Assembly (NCBI GenBank): GCA_030849465.1
Contig: JARVLF010000015.1
Location: 1,674,001-1,738,000, forward strand
Direction of reading: 5' to 3'
Length of the DNA stretch: 64,000 bases
From: Moesziomyces globuligerus
Lineage: Eukaryota; Basidiomycota; Ustilaginomycetes; Ustilaginales; Ustilaginaceae
Part shown: piece by piece, positions 30,765 to 40,993 of the stretch
How the letters are laid out: the number at the start of each line of letters is the position of its first letter
How positions within the stretch are numbered: the stretch's first letter is position 1
Notes under the pieces: model-generated
The model's database searches: none
Seen by the model: the letters and a program-made list of their open reading frames with translations, nothing else
Told to the model about the DNA's origin: nothing
Program-made: the position numbers and the translations under genes

Positions 30765-31334
30765 ACGGACCATGGAAATGGCAGATGATAAGTCTACACC
30801 GTGTGGCGTGCTGTCTACGAGTGGGTTTGGTATGGAGATGTGAGATCGCAGCGTGTGCAGGGAGAGTGAAATATCGGCGCGGCTTCGATCGCACACGAAA
30901 GGGCGAAGTGAAGCGGTGCAGACGCGCTCGCTCAGGCTGGGCGGCTTTTTCGAAGCTGCAAGAAGAAATTGGACGCTGCGAAGCTCGCGCGCGCTGAGCT
31001 GCACCACACGCTGCCCTGCTGCCGCCCTGAGCACCAGCTGCTAAGTTGTGCTCCACGGCCAGAGTCGCGCCAAAGAGCGAGGGGAGAAGCAAAGAGAAAG
31101 ACCAACACACGCACCCAAAGCCGAGGCCAGGCACTTCCCACTCGCAGTCGCACCTACCACCACCCTCCAAGGCATCGACATCCCTGCCAGCCTTGTTTCG
31201 TCACCACACCACTCGGACCGCTCGACGCATTCTCCTCTCCAGCGGCTCTCATCACCGCGACCGACTTCGCGCTTTAAGGCCCTCCGACAGCATCGACCAC
31301 ACACGCGCAAGGGCGCACACATAGCAACAGCAGC
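30765..31334. other. Intergenic, FAB1 3' end to CCT7 start
   Basis: No gene is seen. Same-direction neighbours, so it contains the FAB1 terminator and CCT7 promoter. The last 150 bp are C/A-rich as in many 5' leaders. Confidence 0.5.
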
Positions 31335-33017
31335 ATGGCGGGCAGACTCGGGGGCATGATGCCCAACGCACCCATCATCCTGCTGCGCGAGGACACGGAT
31401 GTGTCGCAGGGCACGTCGCAGCTGCTGCACAACATCGGCGCGTGCACGTCGATCGTCTCGTGCGTCGCCTCGACGCTCGGCCCGCGCGGCATGGACAAGC
31501 TGATCGTCAACGAGCGCGGCCAGGCGACCATCTCGAACGACGGCGCCACCATCCTCAAGCTGCTCGACATCGTCCACCCCGCGGCCAAGACGCTCGTCGA
31601 CATCGCACGCGCCCAGGACGCCGAGGTGGGCGACGGCACCACCTCGGTCGTGCTGCTCGCCGGCGAGATGCTCAAGGAGGCCAAGCCGTTCATCGAGGAG
31701 GGCGTCGCACCGCACGTCATCATCAAGGGCTACCGCAAGGCGGTCCAGCTCGCCGTCGAAAAGATCGAACAGATGGCCGTGACCATCGACAAGTCGGACA
31801 AGCAGGCCTTCTACGACCTGCTGATCAAGTGCGCCGGCACCAGCATGTCGTCCAAGCTCATCGTCGCGCAGCGTCCCTTCTTCAGCAAGATGGTCGTCGA
31901 TGCGGTGCTGTCGCTCGACCAGGACGACTTGGACCAGAGCTTGATCGGTACCAAGAAGGTGCCTGGCGGTGGCATGCAGGATTCGCTGCTGGTCAACGGC
32001 GTCGCGTTCAAAAAGACCTTTGCCTACGCCGGATTCGAACAGCAGCCCAAGAGCTTCACCAACCCCAAGGTGCTCTGCCTCAACGTCGAGCTCGAGCTCA
32101 AGGCGGAGAAGGACAATGCCGAGGTGCGCATCAACGAGGTGGCCGAGTACCAGGCGGTGGTGGACGCCGAGTGGCAGATCATCTTCAACAAGCTCGAGGC
32201 CATCGTCAAGACGGGCGCCAAGGTGGTGCTGTCCAAGCTGCCCATCGGCGACTTGGCGACGCAGTACTTTGCGGACCGCGACATCTTCTGTGCAGGCCGC
32301 GTGCCTGCGGACGACATGAAGCGGGTGGTGCAGGCGGTGGGTGGCTCGGTGCAGAGCACGTGTTCGGACATCAACCCCGAGAAGCACCTCGGTACGTGCG
32401 GCAAGTTCGACGAGCGCCAGATCGGCGGCGAGAGGTTCAACATCTTTGAGGAGTGTCCGCAGGCCAAGACGTGTACGATGATCCTGCGCGGGGGTGCGGA
32501 GCAGTTTATCGCCGAGGTGGAACGATCGCTGCACGATGCCATCATGATTGTGCGCCGGGCGATCAAGAACAGCCATGTGGTCGCCGGCGGCGGCGCGACC
32601 GAGATGGAGCTCTCCAAGTACCTGCGCGACTACTCGCGCACGATCCAGGGCAAGCAGCAGCTGGTGATCGGCGCGTTTGCCAAGGCGCTCGAGTGCATCC
32701 CGCGCCAGCTGGCCGACAACGCCGGCTTCGACGCCACCGACCTCCTCAACAGGCTCAGGATGAAGCACGCCCAGGGCGCACAGTGGGAGGGCATCGACAT
32801 TGATGCCGAGGACACGGCCGATCTCATGCAGAAGTTCGTCTGGGAACCGAGCCTCGTCCGCATCAATGCGCTCCAGTCGGCCGCCGAGGCCGCCTGCTTG
32901 ATCCTTAGCGTGGACGAGACCATCCGCAACCAGGCGAGCGAAAAGGCTCAGCCCGGTCCCAAGGCGCCTCCTGGCACCATGCAGAAGGCGCTCCGTGGTC
33001 GTGTCCCGCGTCGCTGA
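31335..33017 (+). CDS. CCT7: T-complex protein 1 subunit eta (CCT7)
   Basis: One of eight subunits of the cytosolic chaperonin TRiC/CCT, which folds actin, tubulin and other proteins. The 560 residues fit the group II chaperonin length. The N-terminus with [20 protein letters not shown] and [15 protein letters not shown] matches the eta rather than gamma subunit. ATP-site motifs are present: [35 protein letters not shown], and later [13 protein letters not shown]. The substrate-facing apical domain lies in the middle. The C-terminal tail ends in basic residues. Single exon with a strong start context (CAGCATGGCG). Confidence 0.95.
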   Translation: MAGRLGGMMPNAPIILLREDTDVSQGTSQLLHNIGACTSIVSCVASTLGPRGMDKLIVNERGQATISNDGATILKLLDIVHPAAKTLVDIARAQDAEVGDGTTSVVLLAGEMLKEAKPFIEEGVAPHVIIKGYRKAVQLAVEKIEQMAVTIDKSDKQAFYDLLIKCAGTSMSSKLIVAQRPFFSKMVVDAVLSLDQDDLDQSLIGTKKVPGGGMQDSLLVNGVAFKKTFAYAGFEQQPKSFTNPKVLCLNVELELKAEKDNAEVRINEVAEYQAVVDAEWQIIFNKLEAIVKTGAKVVLSKLPIGDLATQYFADRDIFCAGRVPADDMKRVVQAVGGSVQSTCSDINPEKHLGTCGKFDERQIGGERFNIFEECPQAKTCTMILRGGAEQFIAEVERSLHDAIMIVRRAIKNSHVVAGGGATEMELSKYLRDYSRTIQGKQQLVIGAFAKALECIPRQLADNAGFDATDLLNRLRMKHAQGAQWEGIDIDAEDTADLMQKFVWEPSLVRINALQSAAEAACLILSVDETIRNQASEKAQPGPKAPPGTMQKALRGRVPRR

Positions 33018-33109
33018 GCGACCGTCCGCCCGTCCGCCTTCAGTCCAAAATTTCAGTCGCGAGCTTGTCAGAAATGTACTTTTACATTCAACCCCTCAGC
33101 TTGAACCTC

Positions 33110-34249
33110 TCAGCTTGAACCGGACGAGTCGGTAGGCGTGTGAGGCCAGGGCCAGGTGTGGAAGAAGGTGTCGAAGCGCCTGCGGATATGGCGATGGACG
33201 TGGTTGTCGTGGGTAGCATCGAGGAAGGTGGCATGGAGGGTGCGGTGGGCGAGGTGGAAGGTGGTGAGTTGGTCGAGGGCAAAGGTGTGCATGACGAGGC
33301 GAAACTCGTTGGAGAGCGGGCTGTTGAAGACGCCGCTGTCGTCGGTTGAGATGCAGCATACGGTGACGTCTTGGGCGGGGGCGTGGGAGTCGGCGTGCGC
33401 ATAGTGGTGGGTAAAGTGGTGTTGGTCGAGCGAGGCGATCGAGTTGGAGAGCAGGTTGCTGGTGAGGCAGAGCTCGAGGGGGATGCGCGACTGCTTGAGC
33501 CGCACCAGGTTCGACGGCGAGACGAAGCAACAATGGCCAAATCGGTCGGGGGCAAAGTTGAGCATGTCCTCCATCTCGGCATCGCGCCCGCGCACCTCTC
33601 CTGCATGCAGCGTGATCTTCAACCCCTGCAGTCGCGCCCTGCGCAGCGCCGGCTCAAAGTCGACCCATTCGCCCCGCGTAGGATCTCCCGAGAGATCCAT
33701 CCCCACGACGCCGCGAGTGCGGAAGCGGAGAGCCAGATCCACAATCGCCTCTGCCTCCGAGCCAGAGTGCTTGGCTCGGTCGATCGACAGGATCAACCGC
33801 AAAACCACCCTGTCGTCGTCATCGCCGTGCTCGCGTGAATACCGCGCGAACCCCGCAAGCACTGCTTCCACATACATATCCAGCGACCCTTTCTCCGAAG
33901 AGGACCTCGAGGTTGAGGTGGGCAGCGCACGCGGCGTGGTGCGGATCTCGGCGTAAACGACGCCGTCGTTGTGGAGGTCGATGGCAAGCTCGTAGGCGAG
34001 CCGCTCGATATCGTCGAGCGTAGTGACGCATGCGTGGATGACGCGGAAAACGTCAAAGGCTTCGCTGAGCGTCTGCGGCGTCGGCGAATCGAGCATCGCT
34101 GCGTCCGCACGGATGCCTTTCGACGCAGCCAGCTCGCTCAGTGTGCTCCGTCGGATCGAGCCATTGAGATGCGCGTGCAGCTCGATCTTGGGCAGCCGCA
34201 GCACAAAGTCGCTTCGCCGCGCTCCGTCCTCTACCGCCGTCGCCACCAT
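33110..34249 (-). CDS. Adenosine deaminase-like protein (N6-methyl-AMP deaminase, ADAL type)
   Basis: A zinc metallo-deaminase expected to convert N6-modified AMP to IMP, a clean-up of RNA breakdown products; plain adenosine is a less likely substrate. Motifs: KIELHAHLNGS (metal-binding HxH), GVVGMDLSGDP, LKITLHAGEV (catalytic His and Glu region), RFGHCCFV, LELCLTSNL and CISTDDSGVF (metal Asp). The LPKIELHAHLNGS start and overall 379 residues match the ADAL subgroup. ATG 34249 is used because the longer frame begins at a TTG. A short direct repeat (CTCAGCTTGAAC twice, 33096-33119) covers the stop codon. It converges closely on CCT7 (92 bp apart). Confidence 0.9.
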   Translation of the reverse strand: MVATAVEDGARRSDFVLRLPKIELHAHLNGSIRRSTLSELAASKGIRADAAMLDSPTPQTLSEAFDVFRVIHACVTTLDDIERLAYELAIDLHNDGVVYAEIRTTPRALPTSTSRSSSEKGSLDMYVEAVLAGFARYSREHGDDDDRVVLRLILSIDRAKHSGSEAEAIVDLALRFRTRGVVGMDLSGDPTRGEWVDFEPALRRARLQGLKITLHAGEVRGRDAEMEDMLNFAPDRFGHCCFVSPSNLVRLKQSRIPLELCLTSNLLSNSIASLDQHHFTHHYAHADSHAPAQDVTVCCISTDDSGVFNSPLSNEFRLVMHTFALDQLTTFHLAHRTLHATFLDATHDNHVHRHIRRRFDTFFHTWPWPHTPTDSSGSS

Positions 34250-35497
34250 CGCTTCGAGTAAGCCGACGCGTTGTGCGATACGAGTAGCTTTGCACAGACG
34301 AGGCGCGAGTTGGAAGAGTAGCAAGCCGGCCTGTGCGTCTGACAGTCACGTCGATCGGGGTTCAATGATGCATCTGATCTGATCGGGCACCTATCGGGAT
34401 CATCAGAAGCGTCCGTATCGTCGCGAGGACGGCTCTGTGCGCATCGCGGACATGCCGGAGGACGATGAATGGTGCTCATGCTCGACGCCATTCGTCGAGG
34501 CTGAGGTTCTACCGACGCACGGCGGAACGCACGTCAAGCGCTTCGGAACGCTTGCATCTGGTCGGAGATCTTCGGCACTGGCGGGATCGTCGATGCAAGC
34601 GGATTGGACCGTGTGTGTGACGTCGACCATCATACTCGCAAGTGAGCTCTGGCAGCAGACGTTTGATTTGCGCAGCTCGCGCGCGATGGTTTCGCAAACG
34701 ACAACGACCCAAACCTCAGGCAAACGATGGGCAAGTTTTACCGTCCGTCCATGACGATCTCGTTCAAGGCCATGCGTGCGCGACCGTTCAAGAAGATTCG
34801 CACCCGCAGCGTCGACCACATCTGCGCTCGCATTCAGGCTGATCGTCATGCTCACTCGAGTGGGTGAGGAGCGAAGCAAGAGAGGCACGCGGCTGGCAGA
34901 GCGGTGGTCGTCGCTCTCGTTGAAAGAACGCTTGGCAGTTCAATCGGGCCAGTCTCGGTGAGTTTGACGAGAAAAGAGGTGCTGTGGAATTTTGCCTTCC
35001 AGTTTTTTTCGACGGCCAACTTTGCCGTGTGGCTTTGGGCGCTGCACGAACCGAGCTCTAAACTCGCTGTCAAGTGGGACCCTGCTTCTGTGCCTGCCTT
35101 ATCGTGCACCCACCGCATCACTGACACACTTCCCATCTGAAACCGTTCCGGTCTGTGACTCTGCCATCCTCAGTGATTGGATTCGAAGACGAAAGTGGCC
35201 GCGGCTTTGCTAGATCGGATTGGTCCGGGAGTTGCGGTCATAAGTTAGTCGCAAGCGGCTAGGAGCCGCGATCTTGCGCCATGAGGCTCTGGCGCAGAAG
35301 ATCGCGCGCAAGGCGGTCATCTCGAACTTCGCACGCGATCCTGTTCGAAATCAAAAAAGGGCTCTGAAATGGCAGTGTGACCTGCGCAGCGGCTGTCAGC
35401 TTTGACACAGGCGCGAGGCAAGGATGGCCCGACCGTCTGGGCACTCGCGATTTTGCCAGTTCAGGGTTCAGCATCGGAGCTGAATCGAATGCATGCA

Positions 35498-35529
<32 letters not shown>

Positions 35530-36854
35530 GAGCAGTCACAGGTGACAGTGGGAGCTCGACGACCGTTGCTTTCGCATTTCAGCCGTTCTGCCTCTCCGTG
35601 GGAGGGCTCGTCAGGGAGGCGCAACGCCTGGCCCGTGGTCTGCTCACGGCAGGCGTTGCAACGCGGGCCGCTTTCAACCGCACACGATAAGCACAGTGCA
35701 CCACTCCAGCGACGCAACCAACTCGTTGGCCCACGCTTCATTCGGTTTGCTGCCGCTGGTGTCCTGCCTTCATCAGCATGATTGCGGCACCTGCGACACC
35801 CAACCTTGTCGAGGCCAGAAACAAAGCCGTTTCGGCTGCGTGTGAAGCGGAGCGAAGCATGTCAAGACGCAAGTCTTCAGAGAAAGACAGGCCAACTCCG
35901 ACGTGGGGAGTGGTGCGGACTTTGGGACGGCGTGTCGGGAGCTCCTCGACCGCGCTTCGGGTAGGCTTGGCATTGGTCGCTTTCTCGCACCACGCCCGCT
36001 GGCCCCACCGCCTCGTGTCGCTGGCCTCAGGTGGGAAACTTGGCGTTCCCATGCTCCCCCACTCGACCGTCGGCCAAGTCGCCATCCTTCCATGGCTAGC
36101 ATCCTCACACCGGTCTAGCCGCTACTGTGGAACGCTGCGCATCTGACCCTTGAGAGGCTAGCTCGTGTAGTCAGAGCGCGTCTGTTGGCCAAAGTGGAGG
36201 AGGAGTAGCTCAGTGCGAGCTAGGGGGCGGGCTAGAATGAGGCTTGCGTGAGTCGGCTGACCGCATGACTGACAGGACGAGCACAACTAGCCGCACGGCG
36301 GCACTCGATAGGCGAACTGCCAGCCTACGAACATGATACGCTCGAGAGCCAGAGCTCCCGCTCCTCTCCAGGCCCGGCTGCGCTGCCCGACTCTTTCATG
36401 CCCTCCCCCGCCAGAAGAATAGCCGCTCCTCCCTAGGTCTCGTTGCGCAGCGTGCTCAGGCGAGCTGCACCGCCCACCGCCCACCGCTGCCTTCGTTTGG
36501 ACCCTGACCGTGACTCTGCTTCTGCCTACGCCTCTCCCTCGCACCGGCTTGCCTTCGCCCGCCCCTGGATCGATTGGTCCGCAACCAAGCTCGTCCCTTC
36601 TCAACCAAGCTTAATCTTGCTCGGTCGGCCCGCTGAATGCTATCGTTTGCTCTCCCACCCCCTACTCCATCAAGATCCCAACCACGCGCAATTCATCGTT
36701 CGCGGCCCCCTCGTCGGCAGCCCCACCGAGCCGAGCAAGCATCATCAAACTCACTGTCCGCCACTCGAGTCTCATTGCTCCTCCCGACCTCCTCAGCTTC
36801 GGCTGACGACAAGAGCAGATTAGGCAGATTGCAGCTAGCGACCCTCCCGCAAAG
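34250..36854. other. Large divergent intergenic region (ADAL-like / F-box gene)
   Basis: About 2.6 kb with no supportable gene; the open frames are short and without motifs. It contains a CCAG microsatellite. The 3' part (36440-36850) is C/T-rich and is likely the 5' leader of the F-box gene. Confidence 0.45.
35500..35529 (+). repeat. CCAG tetranucleotide microsatellite
   Basis: About seven perfect GCCA/CCAG units following two ATGC units, in noncoding space. Confidence 0.9.
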
Positions 36855-39800
36855 ATGGATAAGGGCAAACAGAAAGCGCGCGACCCGGAGCCCTCGACGG
36901 TTGCGGGAGCCTCTCATAGCACCGCGGATCCCGACACTGCCGGAGGCTCGCAGATCACTGCGGCTGTGGATATCCCGACGAGGGCCGTGCCTTCCGGATC
37001 CAGCCATGACGCCTATCACAACACAGACCAGGGCACATCGTCGTTCGCTGGCAATGCGAGCCGTCGCCCGACCCATACCAGAGCCAAATCCTCGCTCGGC
37101 TCCTCCAACATGTTTGATTTCTTCGGCCCGAGCTCAGTCACCTCGGACGCTACTGCCGCTACTAGCTTCCACTTCGGCTCTCCCAGTGCGAGTCCTAAGC
37201 TCGCGTCACCGTTGGAGCAGTCTTCATCGAGAACCGCATCGCAGCAGCCTGAATCGCTCGACGCCGCGACACAGGCCTCACAAGCTGCACGTCAACCGAC
37301 CCCGAGGAACTCGCTTCAGAACACGGGCGAGAATGCTCATGCGGCCCCTTCCGACCGAGAAACACATGAGGCGCATGAGCCCTCATTCGGCGTTCCCGAT
37401 GCTCCCATGCCTCCACTGTATCCCGAGGAGACTCTGCCCGGCTACGAAGAAGCTCCGGAATACACTCCCCCTCTCTCAGAGCCGTCTGGCAGCCATGCTC
37501 GCTCCAAGACGTCAGCTTTCCGCGCGGCGGCTGCCAACCGCTTTCTCTCCAGCCGCATTGCCAAAAAGCTCAACTTGCCACCGGCTCTCCAGAGCCGGAT
37601 CCAAGGGACGCAGACTCCGGATGCTTATTCGGCTACTCACCTCAACGCCAGAGCGCCCTTCGTGAGGAGCGATAGTGCCCCCAACCTTGCACATGCGAGC
37701 CCTCGCAGGCGCATCGAGGTGCGCAGCTACGCTGCCACCGCCTACATGGATGGTGCCACGATGGGACCAGCGCCGCGCCGACCTAGGACGCCCTCTTCGC
37801 GTCCTTCCACGGCCGGCGCGGCGCCAAGTCAGTCTCACGCTTCCAATGCGTCATTTGCTCGACCAGCTACAAGCTCAGGCACCGCATCCAGCAGAGATCG
37901 TACGCAGATCACAGCCTCACCGTTGCTGCGCACTGCGGTCTCGTCTGCCGTCTCGTCCCGCAGGAACAGCGGCGAGGCACGCCCGTCCAGTCGGGCTACA
38001 ATCAGCTCGGCTCCTAATGGTGGCCTCTTCACGTGCGGCTACTCTGCCTCCCGCAGTGGAGCTACGACCCCGACCAGACCTGGTTCCTCACGCAAGGCGC
38101 GAAGTCGCAACGTCAGCTTGCGCAACCTCGGAGACTTCTTCTCCGTCAATCGAGACCGAGATCCTGCACGACAGCAGCAGCAAACGCAGCATCAGGAAGA
38201 GGAAGGGCCGCTTCAATCTGCACCTTCTGCGACGATCTTGCGAGAAATGATCTCACCCGTGTCTTCCGAGACTCTCATCTCTGCTCGCGTCCAGGCTAAC
38301 TCGCTGGCACGTCCATCTCTGATGAATGCTGCACGAAGCAGCCCCCAAGCAGGTGTCGACGCAGCCGAGTCTGGCAGCCCAGTCCTGATCCTGCCCCATC
38401 AAGACAGATCTGATCCGCTGCAGAAGCTTCCTCGCGAACTCGTTCTTGCCATTTTCAAGAGTCTTGTCGACCTTCACGTTCAAGAACACGAGGATGCGGT
38501 ACAAGACGGGCTCTGGCGAGGCAAGCGAACGAACGAGACGCGCTGGGTAGGCGCAGAGGCCGCTGTCAGGGAGCTGGCTCGCTTGAGCCGCGTGTCCCGC
38601 GCCTGGCAAAGCTACGCCTTGGACGGCCAACTCTGGCAGAACCTGGCGTTTGCCAACTATCCAGACATGGCGGAAGAGGCGATGGTCAACATCGCCAAGG
38701 CTGTCGGTCCCTTCGTCCGACGGTTGGATTTGCACGGCCTTGCCGGCCTCAGATCTAGCGTGCTGCTTGCATTGTCCAAGGCTCAGCGTCTCATAACGAC
38801 GACGAGCGACGGCCTGCCACTAGGAGCCCCGTCGCCCAATCTTGCAACGGCGGCGACGTGTCAGCTCGAGGAGCTCGACTTGGAAGGTTGTCGACAGATT
38901 TCGACCAGTGCGCTCAACATTGTCCTTTCGCGGTCTCCGAAGCTCAAGGTCTGCAGACTTGCGAATCTTCCATGCGTCGACAACACGACACTGTGTACCT
39001 TGGCGGCGTCCGCGACCGGGCTGGAGGTGCTTGACATCAGCCATTGTCGCAATGTAGACGGAGAGGGCATCCGCGCTTTCTTCGCCATCCAAGAGAGCGA
39101 GCTCAACCATTCGGCCTTCCTCAAGGAGCGCAATGTCGCGTCCCGGTTCCGGGAACTCCACGCGGCTGGCGTGCCTGGCTTTGACAGCGCCACACTGAGC
39201 CATCTCGGACGACACTGGCCCAATCTCGAGGTGCTGGACCTCAGCTATTGCAGCGATATCAACGATGCTGCGATTGCCGCTCTGGTCAGCAGCGAAGGTG
39301 ACGTGGTGAGCGAGAAAGGCAGCTTCGTCACGCTCACGCCTCGCCAGGCTGGATGCCCAGGAGATGAAGAGGTGACTCGCAGAAGCTTCCCGCATCTTCG
39401 ACGGCTCAGCCTGTCCTCCTGCCGTGCGCTGACGGATCGAGCGTGCGTCTGGCTGTCGCACGCGATACCCAAACTGGAGGTGCTGGAGCTTGCCAATATC
39501 GGACCTGCGGTCAAGGATAATGGGCTGGTCAAGCTTCTCGCCACGATGCCACAGCTTCAGAAGCTCGATTTGGAACGGGCCACACAGATCACGGATGCTG
39601 TCTTGTCTGCCTTGACACCGCCCGAGTCTCACGCCGAGGCTTTCGGCCTGGCTGTCCCAGATCGCGATACACTGATGCATGGCGTGAGACCTCGGGGATC
39701 GCTCCTGCATCTGGCGCGCCGATCTGCCAGCCGTCGAAGACAAGCGAATGTATCGTCTGCCGGGACATCAGAGGAGGCGCCTCCTGGCTACAACGAAGAG

Positions 39801-40664
39801 GCCGTAGCGTCCCTGATCCCTGCGACGGGGACGCACCTGACGCACCTTGTTCTGTCATCGGCGAATCGGCTCACGCCTGAGGCCCTCCTGCTGCTCGTCA
39901 ATCGATGCCCTTTCCTCGTGCATCTCGAGGTCGACGACACCCATGCCGACAACGACATGGCGGTGCAGTTTGTCCAGCTCGCGCGCTACCGCAAGGTGCA
40001 AAATGCGTATCTCAGCCTGGTCGATTGCAGGTCGTTCTCGCGCGACACGTATTCGCATCTGAATCAAACGGATGGAAGCGACGGTGGCGTCCGGCCACGC
40101 AAAGGAACGCGCGGCTATGCCTTCCGACACTTTTGCTACGACGATGCGGAGCCTCATTCGATCACACCGTCTGCGCATCTGAACTGCCAGGATGCTTCGG
40201 CCGAAGGCACGGCAGGCGCGACTCAGAGCCGCCTGGCTACGACTGACCGACCGTCTCGGGCTTCCCTCGACGGTCGCGAGCGCGACCGAGGCTACGACGA
40301 GTGCAACGAGGCCAAACCAGTCGTCAAGAGCTTCTGGGGCTGGCAGCTGGTGGACGCGAGGATGAAGCAACGGCGCAAAGCTGACCAACGTGCGGCGGCT
40401 CACAAGCGCCAAGGTGGGCGGAACAAGATGAGCAGCGTGGTCGCCATGGCTCTGGGACTGCCCGTTCCTGGGCTGATCGGTACAGACGAGATCACGACCA
40501 CTCGTCACCCGTCGATGCTCATCGGGACCCTGCGGGGCACCGGGCCACGGTGGTCTCGCATGCTGGCCGGTCCAGAGAGGGCAGGCGGCGACGAAGCCGC
40601 GGCACAGCAGATCCGGGACGACGATGACGACGCGGATGATCCCCGTGGATGTACCGTGATGTGA
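36855..40664 (+). CDS. F-box/leucine-rich-repeat protein with C-terminal CaaX box
   Basis: A predicted substrate receptor of an SCF ubiquitin ligase. Of 1269 residues, the first 510 are Ser/Thr/Pro-rich and disordered. An F-box begins at about 516 (LQKLPRELVLAIFKSLVD) with an insertion before VSRAWQ...LWQNL. Cysteine-containing leucine-rich repeats run from about 620 to 1080 (LEELDLEGCRQIS, LEVLDISHCRNVDGEG, LEVLDLSYCSDINDAA, LRRLSLSSCRALTD), as in Grr1, Amn1 and FBXL proteins. A PPGY motif lies between repeats and could bind WW domains. The protein ends CTVM, a CaaX sequence expected to be farnesylated, so it may be membrane-anchored like human FBXL2. The orthologue cannot be named from sequence alone. 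Single exon; the start at 36855 is the first ATG. Confidence 0.85.
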   Translation: MDKGKQKARDPEPSTVAGASHSTADPDTAGGSQITAAVDIPTRAVPSGSSHDAYHNTDQGTSSFAGNASRRPTHTRAKSSLGSSNMFDFFGPSSVTSDATAATSFHFGSPSASPKLASPLEQSSSRTASQQPESLDAATQASQAARQPTPRNSLQNTGENAHAAPSDRETHEAHEPSFGVPDAPMPPLYPEETLPGYEEAPEYTPPLSEPSGSHARSKTSAFRAAAANRFLSSRIAKKLNLPPALQSRIQGTQTPDAYSATHLNARAPFVRSDSAPNLAHASPRRRIEVRSYAATAYMDGATMGPAPRRPRTPSSRPSTAGAAPSQSHASNASFARPATSSGTASSRDRTQITASPLLRTAVSSAVSSRRNSGEARPSSRATISSAPNGGLFTCGYSASRSGATTPTRPGSSRKARSRNVSLRNLGDFFSVNRDRDPARQQQQTQHQEEEGPLQSAPSATILREMISPVSSETLISARVQANSLARPSLMNAARSSPQAGVDAAESGSPVLILPHQDRSDPLQKLPRELVLAIFKSLVDLHVQEHEDAVQDGLWRGKRTNETRWVGAEAAVRELARLSRVSRAWQSYALDGQLWQNLAFANYPDMAEEAMVNIAKAVGPFVRRLDLHGLAGLRSSVLLALSKAQRLITTTSDGLPLGAPSPNLATAATCQLEELDLEGCRQISTSALNIVLSRSPKLKVCRLANLPCVDNTTLCTLAASATGLEVLDISHCRNVDGEGIRAFFAIQESELNHSAFLKERNVASRFRELHAAGVPGFDSATLSHLGRHWPNLEVLDLSYCSDINDAAIAALVSSEGDVVSEKGSFVTLTPRQAGCPGDEEVTRRSFPHLRRLSLSSCRALTDRACVWLSHAIPKLEVLELANIGPAVKDNGLVKLLATMPQLQKLDLERATQITDAVLSALTPPESHAEAFGLAVPDRDTLMHGVRPRGSLLHLARRSASRRRQANVSSAGTSEEAPPGYNEEAVASLIPATGTHLTHLVLSSANRLTPEALLLLVNRCPFLVHLEVDDTHADNDMAVQFVQLARYRKVQNAYLSLVDCRSFSRDTYSHLNQTDGSDGGVRPRKGTRGYAFRHFCYDDAEPHSITPSAHLNCQDASAEGTAGATQSRLATTDRPSRASLDGRERDRGYDECNEAKPVVKSFWGWQLVDARMKQRRKADQRAAAHKRQGGRNKMSSVVAMALGLPVPGLIGTDEITTTRHPSMLIGTLRGTGPRWSRMLAGPERAGGDEAAAQQIRDDDDDADDPRGCTVM

Positions 40665-40993
40665 TGCGCGTGTCGTTTGTAGCTCAAGGCTAACTGCAAT
40701 ACGTTTGCAATGTCAAGCGAGTCTAGCTGATGAGAATGCGAGACCGAGACGGTGTGATCCGAGCAAAGTGCATCAGTCCTCGAGCCATTCGTAGCATGAT
40801 GCTGACCTCGAGCCATTAGTAGCATGCTGCAGACATTTTCGAAAATTGTTAGAGCTTGAGCACTTGGCATGCTTAGCCAAGTGGAGGTTTTGAGTCGTTT
40901 CTGGCTGCGGGGAAAGCAGAAGCAAAAAAGCCGCTCCGTGGACTCGGTTGGCCCGAGCGCGAGCTGACTGACGCACGGGAGCCGTGGTCAAAG
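40665..40993. other. Intergenic with 28-bp imperfect direct repeat
   Basis: The space between the F-box gene and GLO2. Two adjacent copies of a 28-bp unit (CCTCGAGCCATTxGTAGCATG...) start at 40778 and 40806. Nothing else was recognised. Confidence 0.55.

Noticed and set aside
35170..35260. Possible tRNA on the minus strand (TTCGAATCC-like B box)
   Set aside because: No matching A box or acceptor stem could be found at the right distance.
36200..36290. Possible tRNA A box (GTAGCTCAGTGCGAGC)
   Set aside because: No B box or cloverleaf follows.
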